A stretch of DNA of 64,000 nucleotides from Amblyornis subalaris (taxonomy: Eukaryota > Chordata > Aves > Passeriformes > Ptilonorhynchidae), in contig JACAXG010000065.1 of assembly GCA_018881555.1 (NCBI GenBank), forward strand, positions 1,315,105-1,379,104, in the 5' to 3' direction. The translations under genes were made by a program, and so were the position numbers. The notes beneath the pieces are model-generated. The model worked only from the letters and a program-made list of their open reading frames with translations, searched no databases and was not told where the DNA came from. Shown one piece after another: positions 1 through 12,800 of the stretch. The number at the start of each line of letters is the position of its first letter. Position 1 is the stretch's first letter.

Positions 1-141
1 GGAGACTGCATGTCTTTCAAATCTCCAAGAATACCTATTACCAGTATACTTGAATACGTCCCTGTGTCTTAACAATAATATGTCCCTGTGTCTTAACAAT
101 ATACTAATAATTAGACTTCTGATTTTGAACCAGAAAAAGTA

Positions 142-142
<1 letters not shown>

Positions 143-166
<24 letters not shown>
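143..166. repeat. (AT)12 microsatellite
   Basis: An uninterrupted AT dinucleotide run, followed by a short A run. Confidence 0.95.
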
Positions 167-172
<6 letters not shown>

Positions 173-395
173 AATAGTCTTCTATCAGAAACTATTAGCA
201 AGACACACTTAAGCAACAAACATTTTAATTTGAGAAATTATTTTTGAATATATATCACACTTATTCTTTTATTACATGAACTTTCTAGAAATTTTTCCCA
301 AGAAAAATGTTATTTAAATTCTTCATCAATGAATTAGTGCTCCTGGTAAATTTAATGTATTCCATATATTCTACAGATTTGCAAGAATGCATTTC

Positions 396-457
396 TTACC
401 ATGGAGATAATGATAAAATTGGTATAATAACAGGAATTATTATGACAGTGCTGTGAT
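396..457 (-). CDS. candidate downstream or terminal DPH6 exon (weak)
   Basis: A good minus-strand acceptor (TTCACTCTTGTTGTGTTCAG, ending at 458) is followed by sequence that continues the phase-1 end of the 2474-2879 exon. It reads D-HSTVIIIPVIIPILSLSPW and then TAA at 398-396. The hydrophobic run with IIPV resembles the closing strand of RidA-type domains. Alternatively the exon could end at 400, where ATG|GTAAGA is a near-consensus donor, making it internal. Against it: a direct join leaves the second RidA domain roughly 20 residues short, so a small exon would be missing, and the segment is only about 60 bp. Confidence 0.25.
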
Positions 458-1587
458 CTGAACACAACAAGAGTGAATATATGACAATCAACAAATCTTT
501 CTATGTCTATGCTACTGGTAGTATAACATGAATGGAACTGAATCAAATTTTTATGTGCAGAATTTATACATTATATTGAGCAATGTATTTTATAAAGCAA
601 ATGAAATTTGTTTGGAAGTAATTATTTTATGGCCTGAGAAATATCAGAAAGAAAGCAGGCCAAACAGTACTGTTAATCCCAAGCCAGAAACATGTTTTAT
701 CATGTTTCCTTTTAGCTCTTAAACAAGATGTAGTAAAAACAACAACATTCTGTCAGACTATATGTTCATTCCTTGCTTCCTGGATTAAATATGCTTATTC
801 TATGCCACATTTTTATAGCTTTCAATTCCTGTACTTTAAATCTATTAAACAATGTCAAGTTGAATTTTCTTCAAAAACTGCTGCAGGTTAAGAAAAAAAA
901 TAGGNCAGTAGAATATTTGAGGGCTAACATTTATGTCAGCTAATTAATATGGATCAGTTGTGGTCTGCGAGGATTTTTAAAGTGCATGCATGTTTGAGAT
1001 AAATATAGACTAAGGATCTGATTTTGTTCTTTCTCAAATTGATAACAAATCTCTTACTGATTCCATACAAGTATGGTCTACCAGTTTTGTAGGTCTGACA
1101 GATAAAATAAGCTTTTGTGCTCTTGCATAATGTTAATTGTCTCAAGTTAAGCATAGACCAAAATGCAGATTTACAACACAAGCAATAAATTGTAGTTGTA
1201 GNATTACATTTATTGCTCTGTATTCTCTTTACTTGGTAAGGGAATGAGATTTTGAAAAAATAAACATTGAGGGAAAACCCAGCAAATTTGTTTGGATAGC
1301 AAGTTCTATTTAAGTAAGTTAGTAAGATATCAGCCCATGTTCAAAATCAGACACCCTCTAATCCAGAGGATACAACTTCATTTCTTTATTTTAAAACATT
1401 AATATTTCACTATTTATTCTCAAAAGAGTTCCTGCTAGCAGACAGAAATTGGTTATTTGAACATAGTTCTAGACTGTGACAAAAACAGGCTACCAAATGG
1501 ACAACTGTTCAAGCACTTTTATGCAAAAGATTCACTCTCCCTACATTAACTCATAAAGTGGCTGGATTTCTCAGCAACTTCTCTTGC
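458..1587. other. AT-rich intron or intergenic sequence, no gene recognised
   Basis: Short open frames only, without splice-site support. Nothing repeat-like recognised apart from homopolymer runs. A missing small exon completing RidA domain 2 could be hidden here; I could not pick one out. Confidence 0.5.
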
Positions 1588-1725
1588 ATGGAATCACAGA
1601 ATAACTCAGATTGGAGCAAGATCATATAATCCAACCTCCTACTCAAAGTCAGCTGTGAGATTAGAACAAAAGTAATCCAGGATTTTAACCTGTTTGGACT
1701 TGCCAAGAACAGAGCCTTTCAATAT
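1588..1725 (-). mobile_element. CR1 LINE 3' end fragment
   Basis: Begins GGAATCACAGAATAACTCAG, then ...TTGGAGCAAGATC...CCAACCTCCTACTCAAAG. This is the reverse complement of a CR1 3' UTR with its terminal ATTCTGTGATTC-type repeat, so the element reads on the minus strand. It is diverged and about 140 bp long. It directly abuts the next CR1 piece, suggesting one inserted beside or into the other. Confidence 0.6.
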
Positions 1726-1764
1726 GAGAAACATGCTGAGTAACCAAAGAAAGAACAAATGCAT

Positions 1765-2370
1765 CTTAATTGTAGAACTGTAGAATTGTTTTGGTTGGAA
1801 AAGACTCCCAAGATTACTGAGTCCAGCTGTAAACCTAACACTTCCAGGTCTACCACTAAACCATGTCCCTAAGCATCAAGNCTACTACNCTTCTTTTAAA
1901 TACCTCCAGGGATGGTGACTCCACCACTTCCCTGGGCAGCCTGTTCCAATGCATGATAACACTTTTGGGGAAGAAATTACTCCTAATATTCAATCTAAGT
2001 CTCCCCTGGTGCAACTTGAGGACATTTCCTCTTGTTCTGTCACTTGTTACATGGGAGAGGAAACCAACCCCCACCTGGCAGGCAGATGTAGAGACCGATA
2101 AGGTCCCCCCGAGCCTCTTTTCCTCCAGGCTAAAAACCTCCAGCTCCCTCAGCCTGTCCTCATATAACTTACTCTCTAGACGCTTCCCCATCTTTGTTGC
2201 CCTTCTCTGGACATGCTCCAGCACCTCAGTGTCCTTCTTGTAGTGAGGGGCCCAGAATGGAACACAGGATTGGAGGCGCAATCTCACCGGTGCCAAGTAC
2301 AGTGGTCCTGCTGGCCACACTATTTCTGATACAGGTCAGGATGCATTGGCCTTCTTGGCCTCCTATCATT
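1765..2370 (-). mobile_element. CR1 LINE, ORF2 C-terminus plus 3' UTR
   Basis: In minus-strand sense, 2320-1856 encodes the typical end of CR1 ORF2: the HYKKDTEVLEHVQRRATKM region, then SLEEKRLGGTLS, and finally WNRLPREVVESPSLEVFKR. The 3' UTR follows down to about 1765 (GTTGGAAAAGACT... and CACCACTAAACCATGTCCC-like sequence on the plus strand). The frame is open for about 150 codons apart from two Ns. The 5' truncation near 2370 (GCCTTCTTGGCC on the plus strand) leaves only the distal part, as is usual for CR1. No reverse-transcriptase core is present, so it cannot be autonomous. Confidence 0.9.
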
Positions 2371-2473
2371 GAAAGGCTCTTCTAAAGTGTTTTCTTCCAA
2401 TGAAATCTCATGTAGAAGTAAACAAAAATTAACTTATGCTTAGTATTACACCTGGCTCCTGTCATGGTCTTAC

Positions 2474-2879
2474 CTTTTTGTAGTGTTTCAGCATCAAAGA
2501 CATGCTCCTTGAAGAAAGCTCTGAAGGACAAAGGACTTGCACTGCAGTCTTCTGAAAGTTTGTCAACGGCTTGTTTAAACATAGCAACTAAGTCATGAAG
2601 AGGTCTGTCTAAATCAAGGTGAGAAGTGGATGGTGAAATCAAGCTCAGGCGTACAGAGATTGATGCACAAGATGCAGAACTAGACTCCACAGTTTCACAC
2701 TCAATTTGGAAGCTCTCTGACAACATCTTCATTGCAAAACGTTTTCTTTGGAGTGGATCATCAACTACTGCAACAACGTGCCATTCAATGGCTGCATCTC
2801 TGGGTAGGTGAGATATTACAACCACAGCAAGCAACCCACATACTGCAGTTTCATCATGATACATCTCTGAATCTTCAAC
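2474..2879 (-). CDS. DPH6: DPH6-type RidA domain 1/2 linker and domain 2 exon (partial CDS)
   Basis: This exon of 406 bp starts in phase 0 and ends in phase 1. The acceptor is TTTATCTTTTAG|GTTGAA and the donor AAAAG|GTAAGA, both strong. It starts VEDSEMYHDETAVCGLLAVV, then VISHLPRDAAIEWHVVAVVD. The (L/V)P-R-x-A-x-(V/I)EWH pattern is the linker strand that opens the second RidA-like domain in long DPH6 proteins. The middle is rich in Ser and Glu, followed by a helix around LHDLVAMFKQAVDKL and the strand LSFRAFFKEHVFDAETLQK. Joined in frame to the 24.4-24.7 kb exon it gives an uninterrupted RidA1-to-RidA2 polypeptide. It lacks the last part of domain 2, so at least one exon lies further left or outside the window. 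A CR1 element begins about 100 bp beyond its donor. The reading frame is intact, with no sign of decay. Confidence 0.72.
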
Positions 2880-5800
2880 CTAAAAGATAAACAAAGTATT
2901 GTCCATATTACAGAGTTGGTGGAAATTAATGTTGCTGATATTCAGTTAAAATATTAAAAAAGTATATGCAGTACAGTTATTTCATGGAGACTGCCTTTCC
3001 CCTCAACTTTCCTTATTGAAAAGTCATCTTGAGCAATTATGAATTTATCTGACAGTATCTGCTCATTTTTGCAATCTCAAACAGCTACTATGCCTGTACC
3101 ATTAAAAAAAAAATAATTTATTAAATTATTATCATAATTTATTTTGCAGTCATTCTGCAACCAAAGAAAGTCTTTTTGCATATGGTGACTTTTGTCTATA
3201 CCAATGGTCTTTGAAGAATAAAAAATGGTAGGAACTACCAAAACTACAGAAATGAGTCAGTAAAGTTTTATTTTAAAATTTGGAGTACTAAATATTCATT
3301 TCAGATACGGCAAAAATATAGTTTAGATAGTTCTGAACAGCAGAATTATCTTGACCAAACACTCTTAGAAGATAGAATGTGTTTTTTTAATATCACAGCT
3401 CATTGAGAAAATATATTTAAATTTTTTTCACATCAACCAGCACATCTAATTAGCTAATGTNGTCAGCTAAATCTGAGTAACTGAGTTCCTTTTCTTCTGA
3501 TGGCTTTAAATAGCTTTCAAGCAGCTGAATAGTTGAAATGCTTATTTTGGCCAGCAGATTACTTTTTCTTACTTTTTCCTCCATTTTTATGAAGAGACAG
3601 TATATTAAGCATTTTTAATATTAGTGATTTACACCATCTTCTTTCTGTACACAGATAATAACTTATTTTATGTACCAATTTGCTTACACTCCAGTATATA
3701 CTGGTAATATTGCCCATTGCCTGACCTCTGAAAGGAAAAATAATAACAAGGCAAACCTGTCATTTTGCCTTAAGTCGATAAGGCCATATAACCTGCAGTA
3801 CCTTCAATTCACAAGCTCAATTTTCAACCACTCGCTCTCAACTTTGAGAGGAAGAAATAATGACANGTTCCAGGCACTTTATTTCAAAATTCACTCACAA
3901 AGTTATTGACAAGAATTTTGCACAAAATATCTTTGATGCTTGACCCTTGTGAGCTGTTTACATGAAAAATGCACTTACTTCTATATTAACGATATTGGAG
4001 TGTAATTCTATCCCAAACACATAGCAATTGCTTTAGCATTTCTGGTTTTGATGTGGGAACAGAAATGGGGACAATTTGTCTCAAATTGCAATCACTTCAG
4101 TCATAATAAAATCTCACGGAGTACTGTTTGCTTTCAGTACTTTCATTANGCTGGCCAGGGCTGTTATTAAGGTAGCAACCCATAAATGTTATATTAGCAC
4201 TTAACAGGAGCACAGTATTCTCCTCTAGGAGATGAATTCTAACCTTGTCAATATAATTCTGCTCTGAGTGCTGTAAAACAGTTTGAAAAGATGAAATACT
4301 GGAGCTTTGCACTGAGAAAAAAAAAGTCATGCTCATTCAGGCTTAAAGGCCACTTTGCTGGCCCACGGTGCTGAGGTACTGGTTAGAAAAAAACAGTCTA
4401 AAGAAGCTCTCTCAGGTCACATCAACCACTAAGACAAACTTTTCTACTTCCCTGTACTTGTCTTAGGTTGTTAAATCAATTACTCGCTATTTCTGCTTGC
4501 CTTCAGCTGCCATTTAGAATATGAAGAACTACATGAAAATTAAGGCCAGGAGAAAGTACATTTCCAAATTTAACAAATGAGAATCATTCTGTGTGAAAGA
4601 CTATTCATGGTGCACCTGCACGGTACCATAAAACTCATAACCTTTAACTTTAGAGTTTNCACAAAGCACAAGTGATAGAGCTACTGGGGACTAATAATCT
4701 TTCATCAGCGGCTACAGAATCTTACAGAAATACTTCCAACAATGACTTCTTCTGACTTATTTTCAAGAAATCACTGACATTTGTGTTGTGCTTGAATGTT
4801 GCATTTAGGAGTTACCTTTCAGAAATTTACAATTTTCTTAAACAGCTGACTATCGTTATGATAGCCTGTCAAGTAAATGAGGATGACTATCTATAGGGTC
4901 TGCTAAGAAACTATATTCATATGATGCTAGAGCAATATAAGTAAGTATTAAGAGTGCAAATGAAGAGGAATTATTTTACTGGCTAAATTGTTTTTGCAAC
5001 TGATTCTGCACTGCCATCAATGAGATTCATCACTTCTGGCAGACAGCTGCGGTGCTATGAATAAAAACCTGTTTTTAGAGTTCTTGCCCAAAGATACTGT
5101 TGTAGACTATTCTATAAAGGAGCACAGGTTTTGGTCTAGTCTTTCTTCTACATCTTCAGGGTCCTAGGCAGAAAAAAATGAGGTAGAAGAGGATATAGCT
5201 TGGGTTATAATTTTTGAAAAAGAAGTGTCAAATAATTCTTGGGAAGCCCTAAAATTCTTGTTGAGAGACGAGAAATCTGTTGGAGCAAACACTGTTGAAA
5301 GCCGCGATTCCTTAAAAGTATGCATTACCTGTATTTTACAAATCATTATAAATTTCATTAATCTGTAGGTGTCATCTAAAGGTATCTGCCCTTCAACCCT
5401 TATTTTCTAGCTATCAGTTTCCAAATGATTTTCAGTTCATGGGAGAAGGTCTGAAGTTTCCAATTTTTGCTTGTTAGCCTTTGCATTGGATTTAATCCCA
5501 TCCAAGAACAAATACTACAAGGTAGCTTTGCACTAGGAGAAGTTTGAATGTTGTAAGGGAAAATAAGCAGATCTAAAGGTTCAATGGCTGACTGCTAAGA
5601 TAATATGGAGAAAGATGCTACTTATGTGCCATACAATTACATGGTCTGATTTAAAGAGGACTGGAGAAGGACACCAGGTAACATCTGTTCCACATGCAAG
5701 AGACATCCTCTGAAAATGAATGGTTCTATAACAATGTCTTCTTTCAGGAATGGATGTAAACTGGATCATCTCAGAGACCACACTATGACAGAATTCTGAT

Positions 5801-6244
5801 TCTGTCATGCTAGGAAATGGTAGAACCCAAAACTTTGGAGAAAGATTTGATAAGACAAGTGATTTAGCTCTAACTGAATCTCACCTTAGGCTGTCCTCAA
5901 AACGTGATTCACAACATCTTCCCTCTGCCAACAGGATCATCTTCTACTTAATTTATCAAAGATGGAAAAGACTGAGATCCAGAAAGTTTGAAAAAGTAAG
6001 CCAAAAAGTAGGTTTTTCTAAATATATGCATTGTATCTATATCATTCCATATCCAGAGAAGGACTACAAACATTTTTTTAACACATTGCTTTTACAAAAA
6101 CCCCACAATTCAACAACAGACTTTTCCCACCTTGAAGAAAATACTGATATTCTTCTGGCGATACAATGCATGTTTCAATAACTCACAGGAAAAACCAAAG
6201 GTATAGAGGAGATTTTAGGANGACTGAAAAAGTTTACTTCTACT
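2880..6244. other. intronic sequence without a recognised gene
   Basis: AT-rich sequence with scattered short open frames. The most exon-like plus-strand segment is 5168-5317 (see findings). The plus-strand ORF at 5807-6181 (124 codons) has no recognisable domain, and one or two of that length are expected by chance here. Confidence 0.5.
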
Positions 6245-6860
6245 GTAAACACTGAGAAAAGTGCCATGCTAAGCTAAGTGACATCTTGGAAAGTCTTCAT
6301 GGACTGGTTAATAAAGAATCACAGTGGCCGACAGCAGTCAAGAAAGCAAGTAGAGCAAAGAAAACAAAGTGGGTAACATTATGCCGCTGTAAAAATTCAC
6401 AGTTCACCAACATATTGAGTAAGATGAACAACTCTGGATCTCTCAACTGAAAAAGGGCATACTAGAACCAAAATATATTCAGAGAAGGACAAAAACTAGG
6501 ATCAAAAGCTCTGGAGGGTCTGATTGGAAATGTTCTCCAGCCTTTTTAATGAGAAGACACAAAAGGCTCACAAATGAGGCTCACAAAATCATANACGACA
6601 TAAGAAGACTGGATAGGGATAAGAACTGATTTTGCATGCTTGTCTTTCTGTACAAAGAACTATGGATCATCAAATGACATTAGTAAGAGCATGTTTTCAA
6701 AAAGAATGATGGTGAGTGACACCTACAATTCCTTGATGGAGAATGCTCTGGTTGCAAGAACTTTACAGGGATTCAAGGGGAGCCTGAACAAGTTCTTAGA
6801 ACATAGATTCAGCGAGCATTATAAAAGAGACATAATAAAATTCTCAGATTATTTTTAATT
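6245..6860 (+). mobile_element. ancient CR1/L3-like LINE relic, ORF2 3' part
   Basis: Although heavily mutated, the order of landmarks on the plus strand matches old tetrapod CR1/L3 elements. CAGCAGTCAAGAAAGCAAG resembles the AVKKA block. Then comes CTGAAAAAGGGCATACTAGA, followed by TTCAGAGAAGGACAAAAACTA (the VQRRATKM block). AGGCTCACAAAATCATANACG resembles the YKIMN block. The end is GAATGCTCTGGTTGCAAGAA followed by TTACAGGGATTCAAGGGGAGCCTGAACAAGTTC. That last block translates as NALVARTLQGFKGSLNKFLE, the C-terminal signature of this clade. Many stops make it non-functional. The 5' limit is uncertain; it could start earlier. Confidence 0.6.
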
Positions 6861-9800
6861 TATGTGAGTTAATAATTTATATAAAGATAATGATTTATAT
6901 AACAATTAAAATTAATTGAATCAATTTAAATATTAATTAAAATAGTTTGAGGTTAGGAGAATATTAGAGTAGATATATGCTTTTACTGGCTTTACTATTC
7001 ACTTCTGCTTAGGACTACTGTTTGGAGTCAAAATACTAAGCAGGTCTACACTATCATGGTTATTGTTATGTTCTTACATAAGCATTTATGCTGATACTAG
7101 TGGTGTGTTCAGTGAAGAACTGGGCTTTCTTGACTGGATTCATCAATTTTTCGCAGCTAGTCCCTTCCAACATTTCCATAACTCCAAAGGAATTTTATGT
7201 TAATCTGTGATATTCCAGACTGATTAAATAGATGAACAGTGAACACTGAGTCAAGTAGGTCAATGCAGATAACAGCTTTGAGAGCTTAAGCTTCTTCATC
7301 AGAGGTACTGGCATCAGAATATTGGGCTGGAAGAAGTGGGAGTTCAATGTGGTTACTCCTTTCGAGGAAAAAAAAGGTTCCTCTTCTCCTTTTTCCCAAA
7401 GCAGAATCACATACAGAATTGTAATGCTACTTTTAGGGGGACACATATATATCTTCATTTTCTCCTTAACTGATAGAGACAGCACAGACAACAAAAACAC
7501 GACAGTCCCAGACAGTGCCAAGCAGGAGGTTTGTCTGCTTTAGGCACCTGCCACAGGAACAGGGGCTTTGAGCTGCATTACACTGGAGCCACCTAGACAG
7601 ACTGCTCTGTGTTAACCTCTCTAATGAGGTTCTGCAACAGATGCTCCATCCAAATCTGCAGAAGTGTGAGGATGTTTGGCTAGAAATANAAAGGGTCGAA
7701 AGGCTTGACTGAATACTTGTCGAAGGCCACAGTACTACAGTTATCAAGAAACATACAATTCAGTAAAGTATCTAATAATGAGAAACAAGAATAGGAACTT
7801 TCTAAACTTTATATTCATGCATAAACTGAAGGAAAAAGGCAGCTTGGTAGAAACATTCCTTAGTTAACACTTTTATCAATGTGTTTAATTCAGAAAGAAC
7901 AGCCTGTTCATATCCCAAGAAGCAAAATAAACAACAGAGGTTGTCAGTGGGTTTCTAAACTTGTAATTAACCTGTATCCCTACATTAAAGGAAAACTGTT
8001 ATCTGAACTGCTGCCTGCATAATGCTCTCCTGAGCTTTGCACTGATACAAGAAATTATCACATTGGTTCACAATATTACCAAATCCTTGCATATTTTATG
8101 CCTCAGTTCTTAGTAAAGAGTCACCCAATTTTAATTGTGGATATTCAGGAGAGCCACAAAATACTCTCACACTAATGAATGCCTGATGCATTCACAATAC
8201 TACTACAAACCAAACCAGAACCAAATGGAATGAACAGAGTTAAATGAAAAACACTGGGCTGTCAGGGTTGTAAACTTACACAGAGTTTAGTTTTAAAGGT
8301 GCTAACCTTCTAATTTCTCTAATAGTGTACTTTTTTAGTTTAAAAAAAAAGGCAAGGCAGAATTATTCAAATTCCAGTGAAAACACAGGAATAATGAGTT
8401 AAAAACAAACCTGTACTCAATACATTGTCTAAGCATTTAAATATTTTGCTTAATTAAACCAAAAAAGCTACACATTTTGGCCTTTAACATTTGTTATATA
8501 AATTTGTTTGATTATCCTCCATTTGTTCTAAATGAGTAAAATTCTTTTTGTTGTGTTAGTAAGGACTAAGGCCTATCTGTCTCACAGCTGAATATGGAAT
8601 CAGGCTATAAGAGACAGAGATGAATGCATAATTGCTATCTCTACAAAGAATTGACTTCGAGAACAAAAAGAAAGATGCTGTGATGTTACTTTTAGAAGCT
8701 GAGTTTATGAAAACCTTATATGGTACGCATTATTACACCATTACAGCAGCAAGATTAATGTGCCTTTAAATAATACATTTAAAATTTCTTTTACACTGCC
8801 TGCATTAAACAGATTGCATCAAACTCCTGAGATCCAGTTCAAGCTTTGCTAGAGTCTCTCACAACAATAGGTTTATGACTTAAAAAAAGTAAAGATTCCA
8901 CCAGGAAAACTGCATGAGAATAAAAATGTCAGTTCCTAAAGAAAGCAGGATAGAAGCAATTCTTTTCAACATCCTAGTTTGTCTAATAAATAGGCCATAT
9001 GCATTCCTGGTATGCCACNTCTGAATTCAAATAATGAATACCACAGTGTTTTATAACAATAAAATTGTTAAGAATGTTCCTTTTGGAAAGCTTACAAAAA
9101 TAAGAAAGTCAGACACTTAGTATTTCTTTCTGAAATAAAACAAATTATTTTCTGCATGCCAAAAACACATTAACACAAAACCAGCAGATTAAAAATGAGG
9201 TCTTACCAACTGAATAATTGTCATAGAATAAATTCTGTAAATATAAAAAAGAAACAAGTTCTTCAGAAATTTTAGTCTTCTCTACTCCTCAACATGTTGG
9301 ACAAAGCTGGAGGAAGTTCAGTAACCATTGCGTTATGTAGAAACGATTTTGTACAATGTCAGTTGGGAAACTGAGCCTGTACTTACTTTGGTGTTACCGA
9401 ACCACGGAAAATCTAGAGAAAACAAAGTGGTTCTCAATTTTTTATATCAGCATCTGATAGCACATTTTTCAGAATAATTTCTTTTTTTTGTGCAGTTGTG
9501 AGCTATCTTTAAAAAATAGAAATATGAAAAAAGAGAAAGCAGATACAGGGGAACAAATATAAGTNTAGAAATTTAGAGGTAGTACTATTTCTCAGGATAC
9601 TTTTAGTCAATTTTTGTAATTTAAATGGATTTCAAATTAATGTCTTCTCTTGATATAATGACTATAATTCCACCTGCTTGCACTTGGGAAAAAATACAAA
9701 TTAAATTTTCACCATAATAATTGTGAAAAAATCTGCATGTAGCTATACTAATGATGTAAAATTAATAATTAGATATGAAATGCTCAGCAATTAACATGCC

Positions 9801-12800
9801 AAGCACAACAGCTTAACTTTTACCAGAGATGCATTTTGCAGGTGAATGAAATGAGCATACCCCAAGTTATTTTAGTGAGAGTATAGGAAATTTGAAATCT
9901 ATACAATATATTGATGGCTATTATTAGGATTTGACAAGATGATGGGCTAAAATTTTATGGTAGTCAACCAAGTATGTCAGAAGAAACTACCAGAAAAATT
10001 AAGTAACAACACTCTTAGGGCCCAAATCCCACAATACCTATACCATAATTTTGATTTATAAGTCGAGACAGCTTTTTGATGCATAAAGGATATGTTGAAN
10101 TCTTTGCAGAATTAAAAATTTCATGATGAATTTGAATAGTCTCTGAATAGTAGCACTGTAAGTATAGGTAAGCATTATATATAAAAGGAAAGCAAATATG
10201 GAACTCATGAAAATAAGAGTTCATAAGAAAACAGATCAATACCTTTACATGATCTATAGCTTATATTGCTCAAACGGAATAATTTAACAACTTGCTATTC
10301 TATCTTTTACCATGATTGTCAACAGAGGCCAAGAAGTGGTATAAATTTTCATCACTTGTGTGATAGAAAAAAGGGTTCTGTTGAAATTTAAGACATAACC
10401 TTACAAGCTCTCTTTTGATTATATTTAGTACAGAAGGATATCATTTGCTTGTTAATTTTGTTTCTTTTTTCTATTGTTGGATCACTGTGTTTTCATCCTT
10501 TTATTTCAGGAACTCAGAAGCTGACAGGATCAAAACAAGAGCAATCAGTATCACATTTCTATGAAGACATCAGCTTTGAACAAATCTCTAGAACAAATAA
10601 ACAATTGGAAGCCTGAAGACTGTACATAGAGTGTAATAACTAGGCTAACATCTCTTGTTTTCTGGACTTACCAACCTGGAAGTTTTGTTGCAAAGGAAGC
10701 TCAAATAATTTCTTGTTAGAATAAATTGAAAGAAAAATAGAAAATGCAAACTGGCCTGCTGGAAGAAACACACAGGCGTCTGCATGCACACTAATGGAGA
10801 AGCATCTCCTATTGAAAGACTGAGACTTCCATTTTTGCTTGATTTCTCAGGTAAGTACCACAATCCTGTTATAAACCGTTATCTAAAAGCAGAGCCTCAA
10901 CAGCCCCACAGACTTCAAGTTTTCAACTACCCACTGAATTTTATACATTTCAATCTCTCTTCAAAATAAATTTTATAATTGTATGTGACAATCATGCCAC
11001 CACCAGAGCAAAAGAAAGATTTTAAAATGTTGTATAATCGGTTATGGTAAGCATATGATAATATCAAATGGAAAATATACAAGACCATTTCCCCCACATT
11101 TTTAGATGTTTAATGTTATAAACATTAGTTATAGCACTGATTATTCAGATGAAAGCATGTTCAAAGTACTGCAGTGGATGTGTCTGGACTGGGAAACTGA
11201 TAAGCATAGGACTGCCAGCATGGCTGCCAAAGTGGCAAAACGCTTGAAATGCAGAATTAGGCAATTAATATTAACTTTAAAAATGGACATGGCTGTGATG
11301 TTCCCTCTTACTTGGCCCTTAATTACTCCCACTGACATGTAATGAGACAGATTAAGCCCAACTTTGGTTTATTATAGCTGATTTGGGGTTTTGCAGTGGG
11401 AGTGGTGGTTTCATTTTTTAATTTTCATTTTATCTCTGCAGAACTCTGATACAAGCGCTCTGATACAATATGAATACTTATATCTTTTTTCCGTAAGTCA
11501 AAGGGGTCAGGAAGGGATTTTCACTTTCGTTAAGTCCATACAAGCCTTTGGTTGTTTGCCTTACTCTGCAGAAGCAGTCATGCTACCATGTGTACTCACC
11601 AACCTGATAAACNCTCTTCCTTCTACAAGGGAAGCTCAGCCTTTTCATGCTCATCCTGTGGCATAAAGTACTTGGAACTCTTAAGGTCTAATGTATTTTA
11701 GTCCAAGTATACTCACAGAGTTCAAAATGGGAATTTCTGTGTGAAATGTAATGGTCTGTGATATACAGGTCAGAATAAATAATCTAATGATGCCTTCTGG
11801 CTGTACAAGCCACTCAAGCTATGAAATCAGTTTTACCCAGTATTTACACTCAGCCTTTCTACCAGCACTGAAGTGCCTGAACTCTAAAAACCCACACTGA
11901 GAAGACAACCATCTTACTCATTATGGCCTTTAATATCCCTTGCTGATAGTTTTAAATTTTTAAACAGCCCTACCTGTCGTGCTCCCTTTTATGTGTTCTC
12001 ATAGTTACAGATATAATTTTGGAAGCAAAATATCTAAACAGCAAGCATAATAAAAAGGAAACGGGTTAAAGCTTATTAGCAGTAGGGAGCAGATGTAGCA
12101 AAATTCTGCCAGTTCCCCTACATTTCCTCCCCAGCAGGGATTTTCTGTCAAGCTGTGAATTAGTTCTATACACTAATCCAGGCTGCTGTTGCTGCAATTG
12201 CACCTTCCTACACCTTGCTATTGTACTAAAAATTCACTTTGATTTTTGATTTCTTCCTTCTTAATAATAATATTTAAAGCATTTCCTGCAGAGCTAAATG
12301 TAAATTCAAGCACTGCATCCTAGATGCTCAAAAGGGCATGAAAATGTAAAATTGATATCAAAATAATTACATACTGAAAAGCTGTTTTATTTGCTTAAAA
12401 AATAGTAACTTTCTCTCAGCAAACTAAAGGTTCCTGAGCCAAGACATAACCAGCTAATGACTAAAGTTAAGATCCTTGAAATACCTCTCAAACATACATC
12501 ATTCAATATATCAGTTACAATGTGGAAAAAAAAGATAACTATTTAAGGAACAAAGTCATAAATTGATAGTAATATAAACTGAAAGCAAATGAAGTCTGCC
12601 ACATGAAACATGATCATAGACTGTCACTCTGAGGGTTTTATTCTTCATGTGTAGTGTCAAAAATAAGCACTTAGGAAAGAGAGTAGAACTGAATTAAGGC
12701 TGTTCAAGGTGGAAAGATTTCACTTGAAAATCATTTGAGAGTGTGTACCCAAATGGGACAGAAAATGAGCAAAGTTAATGGTCAAAATCTACTTTGTGGG

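Noticed and set aside
2382..2473. Extension of the second RidA frame beyond 2474 (KTMTGARCNTKHK...)
   Set aside because: Intronic read-through past the consensus donor GTAAGA.
5807..6181. 124-codon plus-strand ORF
   Set aside because: No domain, no splice or promoter support. One or two ORFs of this length are expected by chance in a 64 kb window of this composition.
10511..10615. Plus-strand segment after a good acceptor (TTTATTTCAG) reading SKQEQSVSHFYEDISFEQIS before a stop
   Set aside because: Only about 34 codons, with no partner exon and no recognised family; a chance open frame is the simpler explanation.
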